From Spirochaeta sp. UBA2779 (lineage in GTDB: Bacteria > Spirochaetota > Spirochaetia > DSM-2461): a DNA stretch of 7,418 bases. The notes beneath the pieces were generated by a model. The model made no database searches. It saw only the letters and a program-made list of their open reading frames with translations, and had not been told where the DNA came from. Position 1 is the first letter of the stretch. Each line of letters opens with the position of its first letter. Both the position numbers and the translations under genes were made by a program. Positions 1 through 5,640 of the stretch are shown piece by piece. The stretch covers positions 4,389 through 11,806 of the forward strand of contig DEIH01000179.1 of the NCBI GenBank assembly GCA_002352375.1, written 5' to 3'.

Positions 1-362
1 CTGATTGCAGAAAGCTCGGGGGAAAGATCGAACCCGGCAACCAGGTTAATCCCTTCTTTATAAAACTCTTCATGGTTCAGTAACGCCCGGCCAAGATTAC
101 CGCAGCCGACAAGGATGGCTTCCTGGGCTTCGTTGCCTCCCAGCAGACGGTTGAGCCTTTCCAGCATTAGATCAATGCTGTACCCACCACGTCGGTTTCC
201 CTGCATTTCTATCCGGGCCAGATCTTTACGGACCAGAGCCGCGGATATTCCGATGGCATCACCGAGGTTGTTTGAGAAAACTCTTTCAAGCCCCAGGGAA
301 CGGAGCTGGATGAGAACCCTTTTGTATTTCATCAGCCGGAGCATAAAGTCTTTACGAGTCAT
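1..362 (-). CDS. rex: Redox-sensing transcriptional repressor Rex (partial, 3' end outside window)
   Basis: Rex is a cytoplasmic dimeric repressor that binds DNA when NAD+ is high and lets go when NADH rises. I translated the complement from the ATG at 362: 120 complete codons before the window edge; a full Rex is about 210 residues. Residues 1-75 form the winged-helix domain with the recognition-helix signature VRKDLARI (44-51) and the wing GNRRGGYSI (55-63). Residues 83-112 begin the Rossmann domain: VGCGNLGRALL (85-95) holds the GxGxxG dinucleotide loop, and FD at 111-112 gives the acidic residue that favours NAD over NADP. No Shine-Dalgarno is visible before the ATG, and no better upstream start exists in frame. 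The gene is divergent from the hydrogenase operon, with a Rex operator 7 bases upstream of its start, which implies autoregulation. The truncation is only the window edge. Confidence 0.93.
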   Translation of the reverse strand, partial: MTRKDFMLRLMKYKRVLIQLRSLGLERVFSNNLGDAIGISAALVRKDLARIEMQGNRRGGYSIDLMLERLNRLLGGNEAQEAILVGCGNLGRALLNHEEFYKEGINLVAGFDLSPELSAI

Positions 363-368
363 GTTTTT

Positions 369-397
369 ATTGTGACGTACGTAACAACAAAGGTCAA
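369..397 (-). promoter_or_regulatory. Candidate rex promoter
   Basis: On the minus strand there is TTGACC (complement of 392-397), a 17-base spacer and CACAAT (complement of 369-374). The -35 matches the sigma70 consensus at 5 of 6 positions and the -10 at 4 of 6. Only six bases separate the -10 from the rex ATG, so transcription would start at or next to the start codon. The Rex operator covers the spacer and most of the -10, the expected geometry for autorepression. This is inferred from pattern only. Confidence 0.4.
370..387. promoter_or_regulatory. Rex operator (ROP box)
   Basis: The 18-mer TTGTGACGTACGTAACAA is an inverted repeat with one mismatched pair (half-sites TTGTGACGT and ACGTAACAA). 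It closely matches the known Rex consensus TTGTGA-N6-TCACAA, differing only at TAACAA versus TCACAA. It lies 8 bases upstream of the rex start codon, in the region shared with the divergent hydrogenase operon. Its identity rests on the consensus match plus the adjacent rex gene. Its nearest edge is about 58 bases upstream of the apparent hyd -35 element, so direct control of hyd is less certain than control of rex. Confidence 0.8.
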
Positions 398-437
398 TTG
401 AATAAAAACAAACAAATAAAAGGAGCAACAATAGATA

Positions 438-460
438 AAAAGGTATTGATAAAACCTTTT
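438..460. repeat. Inverted repeat over the hyd -35 region
   Basis: AAAAGGT (438-444) and ACCTTTT (454-460) form a perfect 7-base inverted repeat with a 9-base spacer. The spacer contains the proposed -35 hexamer TTGATA of the hydrogenase promoter. It could be the binding site of a second regulator, or chance in an AT-rich region. It resembles neither the Rex consensus nor an FNR site. Confidence 0.3.
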
Positions 461-475
461 ATAGGTGTTTATACT
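446..475 (+). promoter_or_regulatory. Probable sigma70-type promoter of the hydrogenase operon
   Basis: TTGATA (446-451) and TATACT (470-475) are separated by 18 bases, each matching the sigma70 consensus at 5 of 6 positions. The predicted start of transcription is near 482, giving a leader of about 34 bases that carries GGAGG (507-511) just before the hydC ATG at 516. No other promoter of similar quality is visible between rex and hydC. Confidence 0.55.
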
Positions 476-515
476 CAAGATAATTCAATGTTAATGCAAT
501 CTTAATGGAGGTTTC

Positions 516-995
516 ATGGCTGAGGCTACCAAAGAAACAACTCTTACAGAGGGATTGAAGGCGTATATCGAGGAATGGAAGGACCGTCCGGGGAATCTTA
601 TTATGGTTCTTCATAAAGTTCAGGAAGAGTACCGCTATGTTCCCAGGGAAATTGCCTTCGAGGTGGCCCGCTTGCTGGATGTCCCCCTGGCAAAAATATA
701 CGGTGTTATCTCTTTCTATCATTTTTTCAAGATGGAAAAACCCGGGGATAACAACCTGCAGGTTTGCATGGGTACCGCATGTTATCTCAGAGGTGCCAGC
801 GATCTGATCAGTGAGCTGGAAAATCTTCTGGATATCGGTGTCGGAGGAACAACTCACGACGGGAAGTTTTCCCTTGAGGCGGTTCGCTGTGTGGGCTGTT
901 GCGGTCTGGCGCCGGTGATGATGGTGGGAGATGAGGTGTTCGGAAAGCTCAGCTCGGATAAGCTGCCTGAGGTGCTGGCTCGATTCAGTGACTGA
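516..995 (+). CDS. hydC: NuoE-like [2Fe-2S] subunit of NADH-linked [FeFe] hydrogenase (HydC/HndA)
   Basis: This 159-residue protein belongs to the 24-kDa complex I subunit family and carries electrons between the HydB flavin and the rest of the hydrogenase. An N-terminal helical part (about 10-75, including the family-typical YRYVPRE and GVISFYHFF segments) is followed by a thioredoxin-like ferredoxin domain. The four [2Fe-2S] ligands are visible as C84-x4-C89 (CMGTAC) and C125-x3-C129 (CVGCC); C128 is an extra neighbouring cysteine. The length is normal for the stand-alone family. The start is fixed by GGAGG at 507-511, four bases before the ATG. It is the first gene of the operon, and its TGA overlaps the ATG of the next gene by one base (TGATG), a sign of translational coupling. 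HndA is the name used in Desulfovibrio for the same type of subunit. It is cytoplasmic, with no signal peptide. Confidence 0.93.
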   Translation: MAEATKETTLTEGLKAYIEEWKDRPGNLIMVLHKVQEEYRYVPREIAFEVARLLDVPLAKIYGVISFYHFFKMEKPGDNNLQVCMGTACYLRGASDLISELENLLDIGVGGTTHDGKFSLEAVRCVGCCGLAPVMMVGDEVFGKLSSDKLPEVLARFSD

Positions 996-1552
996 TGCAC
1001 GCTGCGCTGTCGGACGTTATATTCGATCTGTTTCAGAACAGTATTGAAGCCGGAGGGATGAACATCGGCGTTTCTTTTTGGGAGACGGCGGATGAGATTC
1101 ACTTCTCAGTGACAGATGATGGCTGTGGAATGGATTTTGAAGGCTTGAAAAGGGCTGAGGATCCATTCGGTTCTGATGGACTAAAGCATCCGGGGCGTCG
1201 TGTGGGTTTGGGGATTCCCTTCCTGCGGCAGACTGCAGAGCAGACCGGAGGGCGGGTTGATATTGGTTCGGTTCCCGGTAAGGGCACAAGGATAGAGGCG
1301 GTTTTTCCCGCTGATCATCTGGATTTGCCTCCCAGGGGAAGCCTTGTACTGCTCTGGCTGCAGTGTCTGACATTCGCCGGAAATTGTCAGTTGAATATTC
1401 ACCGCATGTGTCAGAAATCCGGCAGCCGGGTGGATGAGTACAGGATTGATAAGGCTGAAGTATCAGAGGCCCTTGGAGGACTGGAAGATATCAATGCCCT
1501 GGGACTGCTCCGGGAGTATCTGGAATCCCTGGAGGAGCCTTTTAATAAATGA
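995..1552 (+). CDS. GHKL-type (histidine-kinase-like) ATPase encoded within the hydrogenase operon
   Basis: This 185-residue protein has a complete ATP-binding fold of the GHKL family (gyrase, Hsp90, histidine kinase, MutL). The N box is DLFQNSIEAG (11-20, with N15 expected to hold magnesium). The G1 box is DDGCGM (41-46). The G2-type loop is GLGI (71-74), and a further GKGT (95-98) follows. It begins directly with the ATPase fold: there is no phosphoacceptor-histidine helix, sensor domain or membrane segment, so it is not an ordinary sensor kinase. Residues 106-185 form a tail I cannot assign to a known domain; it ends in an acidic amphipathic-looking segment (LLREYLESLEEPF). Its ATG overlaps the hydC stop codon, so it is almost certainly co-translated with the hydrogenase. 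From memory, similar short ATP-binding proteins sit at this place in other NADH-dependent [FeFe]-hydrogenase operons. The role is unknown; assembly factor, protein kinase or regulator are all possible. Confidence 0.85.
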   Translation: MHAALSDVIFDLFQNSIEAGGMNIGVSFWETADEIHFSVTDDGCGMDFEGLKRAEDPFGSDGLKHPGRRVGLGIPFLRQTAEQTGGRVDIGSVPGKGTRIEAVFPADHLDLPPRGSLVLLWLQCLTFAGNCQLNIHRMCQKSGSRVDEYRIDKAEVSEALGGLEDINALGLLREYLESLEEPFNK

Positions 1553-1581
1553 GTAAGGAAAAAGAGTAAGGAGATGCATCG

Positions 1582-1974
1582 ATGGCCAAAATGACCCTGG
1601 AAACCCTTCGGAAGCTCCGGGAAGAGCAGAAAGAGGTGATAGAGCGCCGGGATTCCGGTGAAAAAAGCATCCACATTATCGTAGGTATGGGCACTTGCGG
1701 AATCGCAGCAGGTGCTAAAGAAGCACTGAATGTGTTTCTGGGAGAAGCCTACACCCGGAAAATGGACAACGTCGTGGTGAAGCAGACCGGATGTATGGGG
1801 CTCTGCTATGCCGAACCTACCGTTGAAGTGAAGATGGAAGGAATGCCCGATACTCTCTATGGCAATGTTGATGCCGCCGTAGCCAGGAAGATTGTCAATC
1901 TCCACCTTCTGGGCGGTAAACTCGTTAACGATCATGTTTTTGACTATCCCGCTCGGGATATAAACAAGGAGTAG
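1582..1974 (+). CDS. hydD: Small thioredoxin-like [2Fe-2S] ferredoxin subunit (HydD/HndB)
   Basis: The 130-residue product matches the (2Fe-2S) ferredoxin-domain subunit found between the NuoE-like and NuoF-like genes of NADH- or NADP-linked [FeFe] hydrogenases (HndB in Desulfovibrio, HydD in Acetobacterium). Residues 1-28 are a charged, probably helical leader. The thioredoxin-like domain follows, with GMGTCGIAAGA (35-45) and TGCMGLCYAEP (69-79). Only three cysteines are present in total, C39, C71 and C75, so a fourth ligand for a standard [2Fe-2S] cluster is not evident. The strongly family-like motifs argue against a sequencing error. TAAGGAG at 1567-1573 lies eight bases before the ATG; the ATG at 1574 is out of frame and is rejected as the start. 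The gap to the ATPase gene is 29 bases and to hydB 3 bases. It is probably an electron-transfer or structural subunit of the complex. Confidence 0.9.
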   Translation: MAKMTLETLRKLREEQKEVIERRDSGEKSIHIIVGMGTCGIAAGAKEALNVFLGEAYTRKMDNVVVKQTGCMGLCYAEPTVEVKMEGMPDTLYGNVDAAVARKIVNLHLLGGKLVNDHVFDYPARDINKE

Positions 1975-1977
1975 CCC

Positions 1978-3762
1978 ATGCCCATCAAGAATTACTGTCT
2001 GGTTTGCGGCGGTTCGGGTTGTGCGGCCGGGAAGGCCGATGCCATCTACCACGGATTACTTTCCGCTGCCGATGCATGCGGAATTGGCAATGATGTTCAA
2101 ATCGTAAAAACCGGCTGTTTCGGACTATGTGAAAAGGGTCCTATCGTAAAGGTTCTCCCTGAAGAGGCCTTTTACGTCGAAGTAAAACCTGAAGATGCCG
2201 AAACCATCGTTAATGAGCATCTTTTAAAAGGCCGGGTTGTCGATTCTCTCCTTTACAGGGAGAAAGGGGCCGATAAAACCAACCTGAGTGAAATTAAGTT
2301 TTATCAGAAACAGAAACGCCTGGTTTTACGGAATTGCGGTGTAATCGATCCTGAAGAAATCAACGAATATATCGCCCGGCAGGGTTATGCGGCCCTGGAA
2401 AAAGTTCTTTTTGAGATGACACCGGAAGATGTTCTTGAAGAACTCAAAGTTTCCGGACTCAGAGGCCGGGGGGGGGCCGGATTTCCAACATGGCTGAAGT
2501 GGAAGTTCTCAGCTGATGTGGATTCTGCAGAAAAATTCATCGTCTGTAACGCCGACGAGGGAGATCCTGGAGCCTATATGGACCGCTCCACTCTGGAAGG
2601 CGACCCCCATTCGATACTGGAAGCCATGACTATCGCGGCAAAAACTGTCGGTGCCGATCATGGTGTTATATACATCCGGGCCGAGTACCCTCTGGCCATC
2701 AAACGACTGGAAATCGCTTTGAAACAAGCCCGGGAATTCGGGCTTCTGGGGGATGATATTCTGGGAAGCGGTTTTTCCTTCGATATTGAAATCCGCCTGG
2801 GTGCCGGTGCTTTCGTCTGTGGTGAAGAAACAGCCCTTCTGGCCTCAACCGAGGGAAACCGGGGTATGCCGATTCCCAAGCCCCCTTTCCCCGCGATAAA
2901 GGGCCTTTTTGAGAAACCGACTGTAATCAACAATGTGGAAACATTCGCCAATATCCCGTTGATTATCGAAAAAGGCGGTGCCTGGTTCAACGCCATAGGA
3001 ACTGAAAAATCTCCGGGTACCAAAGTATTCGCCCTTACAGGGAAAATAGAGAACTCCGGTCTTGTGGAAGTACCTATGGGAACCACTTTAAGAGAGATTA
3101 TTTTCGATGTAGGCGGCGGTATACGGGACGGCAAAGAGTTCAAGGCTGTTCAAACCGGAGGACCCTCAGGGGGAGTTATTACCAAAGACTATCTGGATAC
3201 CCCCATTGACTTTGACCACCTTACGGCCATCGGTTCGATGATGGGCTCCGGCGGAATGATTGTAATGGACGAGGACGACTGTATCGTCGATATCACAAAG
3301 TTCTACATGGAATTCTGTGTCGATGAATCCTGCGGGAAATGTGCCCCCTGTCGTATCGGTACGAAGCGCATGCACCAGATTCTGGAAAAGATAACCACAG
3401 GAGAAGCGAAGCTGGAAGACCTTCAGAAGCTGAAGGATATCGGTCTGGCTACACAGAAAGCTTCACTCTGCGGTCTGGGTCAGACGGCAGCCAACCCGGT
3501 TCTCTCCACCATGAAATATTTTGAAGAGGAATATCTGGAGCATGTCCGGGACGGTAAATGCCAGGCGGGCAAATGTAAGGAACTGGTGTCCTACACCATC
3601 GATGCAGAGAAATGTATCGGTTGTACTGTTTGTGCCAGAAAGTGCCCGGTTCCCTGTATCGCCGGTGAGCGTAAAATGCCTCATGTTATCGATCAGGATA
3701 AATGCATTAAGTGCGGTGCCTGTTTCGATGTCTGTAAGTTCGGCGCCGTTATAGTGGCCTAG
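1978..3762 (+). CDS. hydB: NuoF-like NAD(H)- and FMN-binding subunit of [FeFe] hydrogenase (HydB/HndC)
   Basis: This 594-residue flavoprotein is the diaphorase part of the complex, where NAD(H) exchanges electrons with FMN. In order: an N-terminal thioredoxin-like [2Fe-2S] domain with C10-x4-C15 and C47-x3-C51 (C7 is extra); the NuoF core with the glycine-rich loop RGRGGAGFP (162-170), CNADEGDPGAYMDR (190-203) and GAGAFVCGEETALL (275-288); an SLBB-like region; the [4Fe-4S] site C452-x2-C455-x2-C458 plus C498; and a C-terminal two-cluster ferredoxin domain with C546, C549, C552, C556 and C576, C579, C582, C586. This is longer than complex I NuoF, as expected for hydrogenase HydB. AAGGAG at 1966-1971, inside the end of hydD, serves the ATG at 1978. 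A run of nine G (2468-2476) encodes part of the glycine-rich loop and is read in frame. Whether the enzyme bifurcates electrons with ferredoxin cannot be decided from sequence alone. Confidence 0.95.
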   Translation: MPIKNYCLVCGGSGCAAGKADAIYHGLLSAADACGIGNDVQIVKTGCFGLCEKGPIVKVLPEEAFYVEVKPEDAETIVNEHLLKGRVVDSLLYREKGADKTNLSEIKFYQKQKRLVLRNCGVIDPEEINEYIARQGYAALEKVLFEMTPEDVLEELKVSGLRGRGGAGFPTWLKWKFSADVDSAEKFIVCNADEGDPGAYMDRSTLEGDPHSILEAMTIAAKTVGADHGVIYIRAEYPLAIKRLEIALKQAREFGLLGDDILGSGFSFDIEIRLGAGAFVCGEETALLASTEGNRGMPIPKPPFPAIKGLFEKPTVINNVETFANIPLIIEKGGAWFNAIGTEKSPGTKVFALTGKIENSGLVEVPMGTTLREIIFDVGGGIRDGKEFKAVQTGGPSGGVITKDYLDTPIDFDHLTAIGSMMGSGGMIVMDEDDCIVDITKFYMEFCVDESCGKCAPCRIGTKRMHQILEKITTGEAKLEDLQKLKDIGLATQKASLCGLGQTAANPVLSTMKYFEEEYLEHVRDGKCQAGKCKELVSYTIDAEKCIGCTVCARKCPVPCIAGERKMPHVIDQDKCIKCGACFDVCKFGAVIVA

Positions 3763-3777
3763 GAGGAAAAAAATTCG

Positions 3778-5532
3778 ATGGCAATGGTGAATATCAAAAT
3801 AAACGGCCAGCCTCATGAAGTAGAGGCCGGCACCAGCATACTGAAAGCGGCAAAGGCCTTTCAGGTAAATATACCCACCCTCTGTTACCACCCCGATCTT
3901 GAACCCTGGGCCGCCTGTGGACTCTGTGTTGTCAAGGTGGAAAACTCACCTAAAATGGTTCGAGCCTGTGCTACTGAAGTAGTAAACGGGCAGAATTATA
4001 TCACTCACGATCCCGAACTTATGGAAATCCGGAAAACTGTTGTTGAGCTGATGCAGTCCAATCATCCCAATGAATGTCTCACCTGTGCCCGTAACGGCAG
4101 CTGTGAGTTCCAGGATATTTCTGCCGACTTCTGTATCCGGGAAGCACCCTATTGCGAGATGCTTAAAGATTTGCCCAGGGATGAATCAACACCTTCCATC
4201 GTTCTGGATCCCCGGAAGTGTATCAACTGCGGCCGCTGTGTTCAGGTATGCCAGCAGCTTCAGGATGTCTGGGCCCTGGAGTTTATTAACCGGGGTTACG
4301 ACACGGTAATGCAACCTGCAGCCGGTGCACTGCTGAATGAAAGCCCCTGTATAAAATGCGGCCAGTGTTCTGCTCATTGCCCTGTGGGTGCTATTTATGA
4401 AAAAGACGAGACAGAAGAATTACTTGCAGCTATCAGGGATGAAACCAAACATGTTGCTATTCAGGTGGCCCCGGCGGTTCGTGTTGCCATAGGTGAAGCT
4501 TTCGGTCTTGAGCCGGGGGTTCTGCTTACAGGAAAAATTTATGCAGCCCTGAGGATGCTCGGAGCCGATGCCGTCTTTGATACCAACTTCGCCGCCGACC
4601 TCACCATCATGGAAGAGGGCACTGAGCTGGTTCACCGTCTGACATCAAAAGATGGAGGCCCCCTGCCTCAGATTACCTCCTGCTGTCCTGCATGGACGGA
4701 TTTTATGGAGAAATACTATCCTGATATGATACCTCACTTCTCAACGGCCAAGAGCCCCATGATGATGCAGGGAGCGGTTACAAAAACCTATTACGCCGAG
4801 AAAGCCGAAATAGACCCTAAAGATATCTACTCGGTTGCCATTATGCCCTGTACCGCCAAAAAGTACGAAATCGGCCGGGATGATAATATGCATGCCTCAG
4901 GCTACAACGACATGGATCTGGTTATCACCACCCGGGAACTGGCAAGGCTTATCAAGAGGGCGGGGATCGACTTTCTGAATCTTAAAGATGAAGAGGCCGA
5001 TAACCCCATTGGTATCTATTCGGGAGCAGGTACTATTTTTGGTGTAACCGGAGGTGTTATGGAAGCAGCCCTTCGTACAGCCTATAAACTGGTAACCGAC
5101 GAAGAACTCGGGGATGTGAACATTCAAGCCGTCCGTGGAATGGATGGAGTCCGCTCCGGGGAAGTTCCTGTAGGGGATACGACTTTGAGGGTTGCTGTGG
5201 CCCATGGGATGGCCAATGTCCGGCAGTTAATGGATGAGGTACGGGAAGCCCGGGATTCCGGCAAAGAGCCCCCCTATCATTTTATTGAAGTGATGGCCTG
5301 CAAGGGTGGATGCATCGGCGGTGGCGGGCAGCCGTACAACACCGATGAGGAAGTCCGGCAGAAAAGAGCCGCGGGGATTTACAACGATGATGAGAAAAGT
5401 ACCGTACGTTGTTCCTATCAGAACCCCTCCATCATTAAAATATACGATGACTACCTTGGAGCACCGCTTTCTGACAGGAGTCATGAGCTGCTGCACACCA
5501 AATATCATGCAAGGCCTCTGTATCAGAAATAG
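3778..5532 (+). CDS. hydA: Catalytic subunit of NADH-linked [FeFe] hydrogenase (HydA/HndD)
   Basis: HydA reduces protons to H2, or the reverse, at the H-cluster. In order: a plant-type [2Fe-2S] domain (C36, C47, C50, C64); a His-ligated [4Fe-4S] site (H96, C100, C103, C109); two [4Fe-4S] clusters (C148, C151, C154, C158 and C191, C194, C197, C201); then the H domain. All three H-cluster signatures are intact: TSCCPAW (300-306), MPCTAKKYE (356-364) and EVMACKGGCIGGGGQP (504-519). By analogy with the Clostridium pasteurianum enzyme, C303, C358, C508 and C512 bind the cluster and C302 relays protons. The 584-residue length fits the HndD type; the extra C-terminal [2Fe-2S] domain of Thermotoga HydA is absent. 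No signal peptide is seen, so it is cytoplasmic. AGGAGG (3761-3766) overlaps the hydB stop codon and lies 11 bases before the chosen ATG; a second ATG at 3784 would be 17 bases away. The partners suggest the multimeric NADH-linked class (group A3 in HydDB). Confidence 0.96.
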   Translation: MAMVNIKINGQPHEVEAGTSILKAAKAFQVNIPTLCYHPDLEPWAACGLCVVKVENSPKMVRACATEVVNGQNYITHDPELMEIRKTVVELMQSNHPNECLTCARNGSCEFQDISADFCIREAPYCEMLKDLPRDESTPSIVLDPRKCINCGRCVQVCQQLQDVWALEFINRGYDTVMQPAAGALLNESPCIKCGQCSAHCPVGAIYEKDETEELLAAIRDETKHVAIQVAPAVRVAIGEAFGLEPGVLLTGKIYAALRMLGADAVFDTNFAADLTIMEEGTELVHRLTSKDGGPLPQITSCCPAWTDFMEKYYPDMIPHFSTAKSPMMMQGAVTKTYYAEKAEIDPKDIYSVAIMPCTAKKYEIGRDDNMHASGYNDMDLVITTRELARLIKRAGIDFLNLKDEEADNPIGIYSGAGTIFGVTGGVMEAALRTAYKLVTDEELGDVNIQAVRGMDGVRSGEVPVGDTTLRVAVAHGMANVRQLMDEVREARDSGKEPPYHFIEVMACKGGCIGGGGQPYNTDEEVRQKRAAGIYNDDEKSTVRCSYQNPSIIKIYDDYLGAPLSDRSHELLHTKYHARPLYQK

Positions 5533-5561
5533 AGTATAGTCTTTTCTTTTTCCTCCCTTTT

Positions 5562-5593
5562 CCGGCTGCCTCTTAAAGGGCAGCCGGTTTTTT
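5562..5593 (+). terminator. Rho-independent terminator of the hydrogenase operon
   Basis: CCGGCTGCC (5562-5570) and GGCAGCCGG (5579-5587) form a perfect 9-base-pair GC-rich stem with an 8-base loop, followed at once by six T (5588-5593). It begins 29 bases after the hydA stop codon and ends 10 bases before the next promoter, so it separates the operon from the glycosyltransferase gene. Confidence 0.93.
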
Positions 5594-5603
5594 AAACCGC
5601 CCA

Positions 5604-5632
5604 TTGACCAAGGAATACAGCTGAACGATAAT
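5604..5632 (+). promoter_or_regulatory. Sigma70-type promoter of the glycosyltransferase gene
   Basis: TTGACC (5604-5609) and GATAAT (5627-5632) are separated by 17 bases, with each hexamer matching the consensus at 5 of 6 positions. The -10 ends only eight bases before the ATG at 5641. Transcription starting the usual 6-8 bases downstream would begin within a base or two of the start codon, leaving no leader. Confidence 0.6.
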
Positions 5633-5640
5633 TCTCCAAA

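Noticed and set aside
115..375. Open frame of 86 codons on the plus strand
   Set aside because: It is antisense to rex, is rich in Arg, Ser and Pro as expected of a shadow frame, and would cover the Rex operator.
995..1552. Histidine kinase of a two-component system
   Set aside because: The ATP-binding boxes fit, but there is no dimerisation helix with phosphoacceptor histidine, no sensor domain, and no response regulator gene next to it.
1411..2052. Open frame of 213 codons on the minus strand
   Set aside because: It overlaps the ATPase, hydD and hydB genes in antisense; it has no recognisable domain and is explained as a shadow of those genes.
3784..5532. Alternative hydA start at the second ATG
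   Set aside because: It would be 17 bases from the AGGAGG site, too far; the first ATG at 3778 is 11 bases away and better placed.
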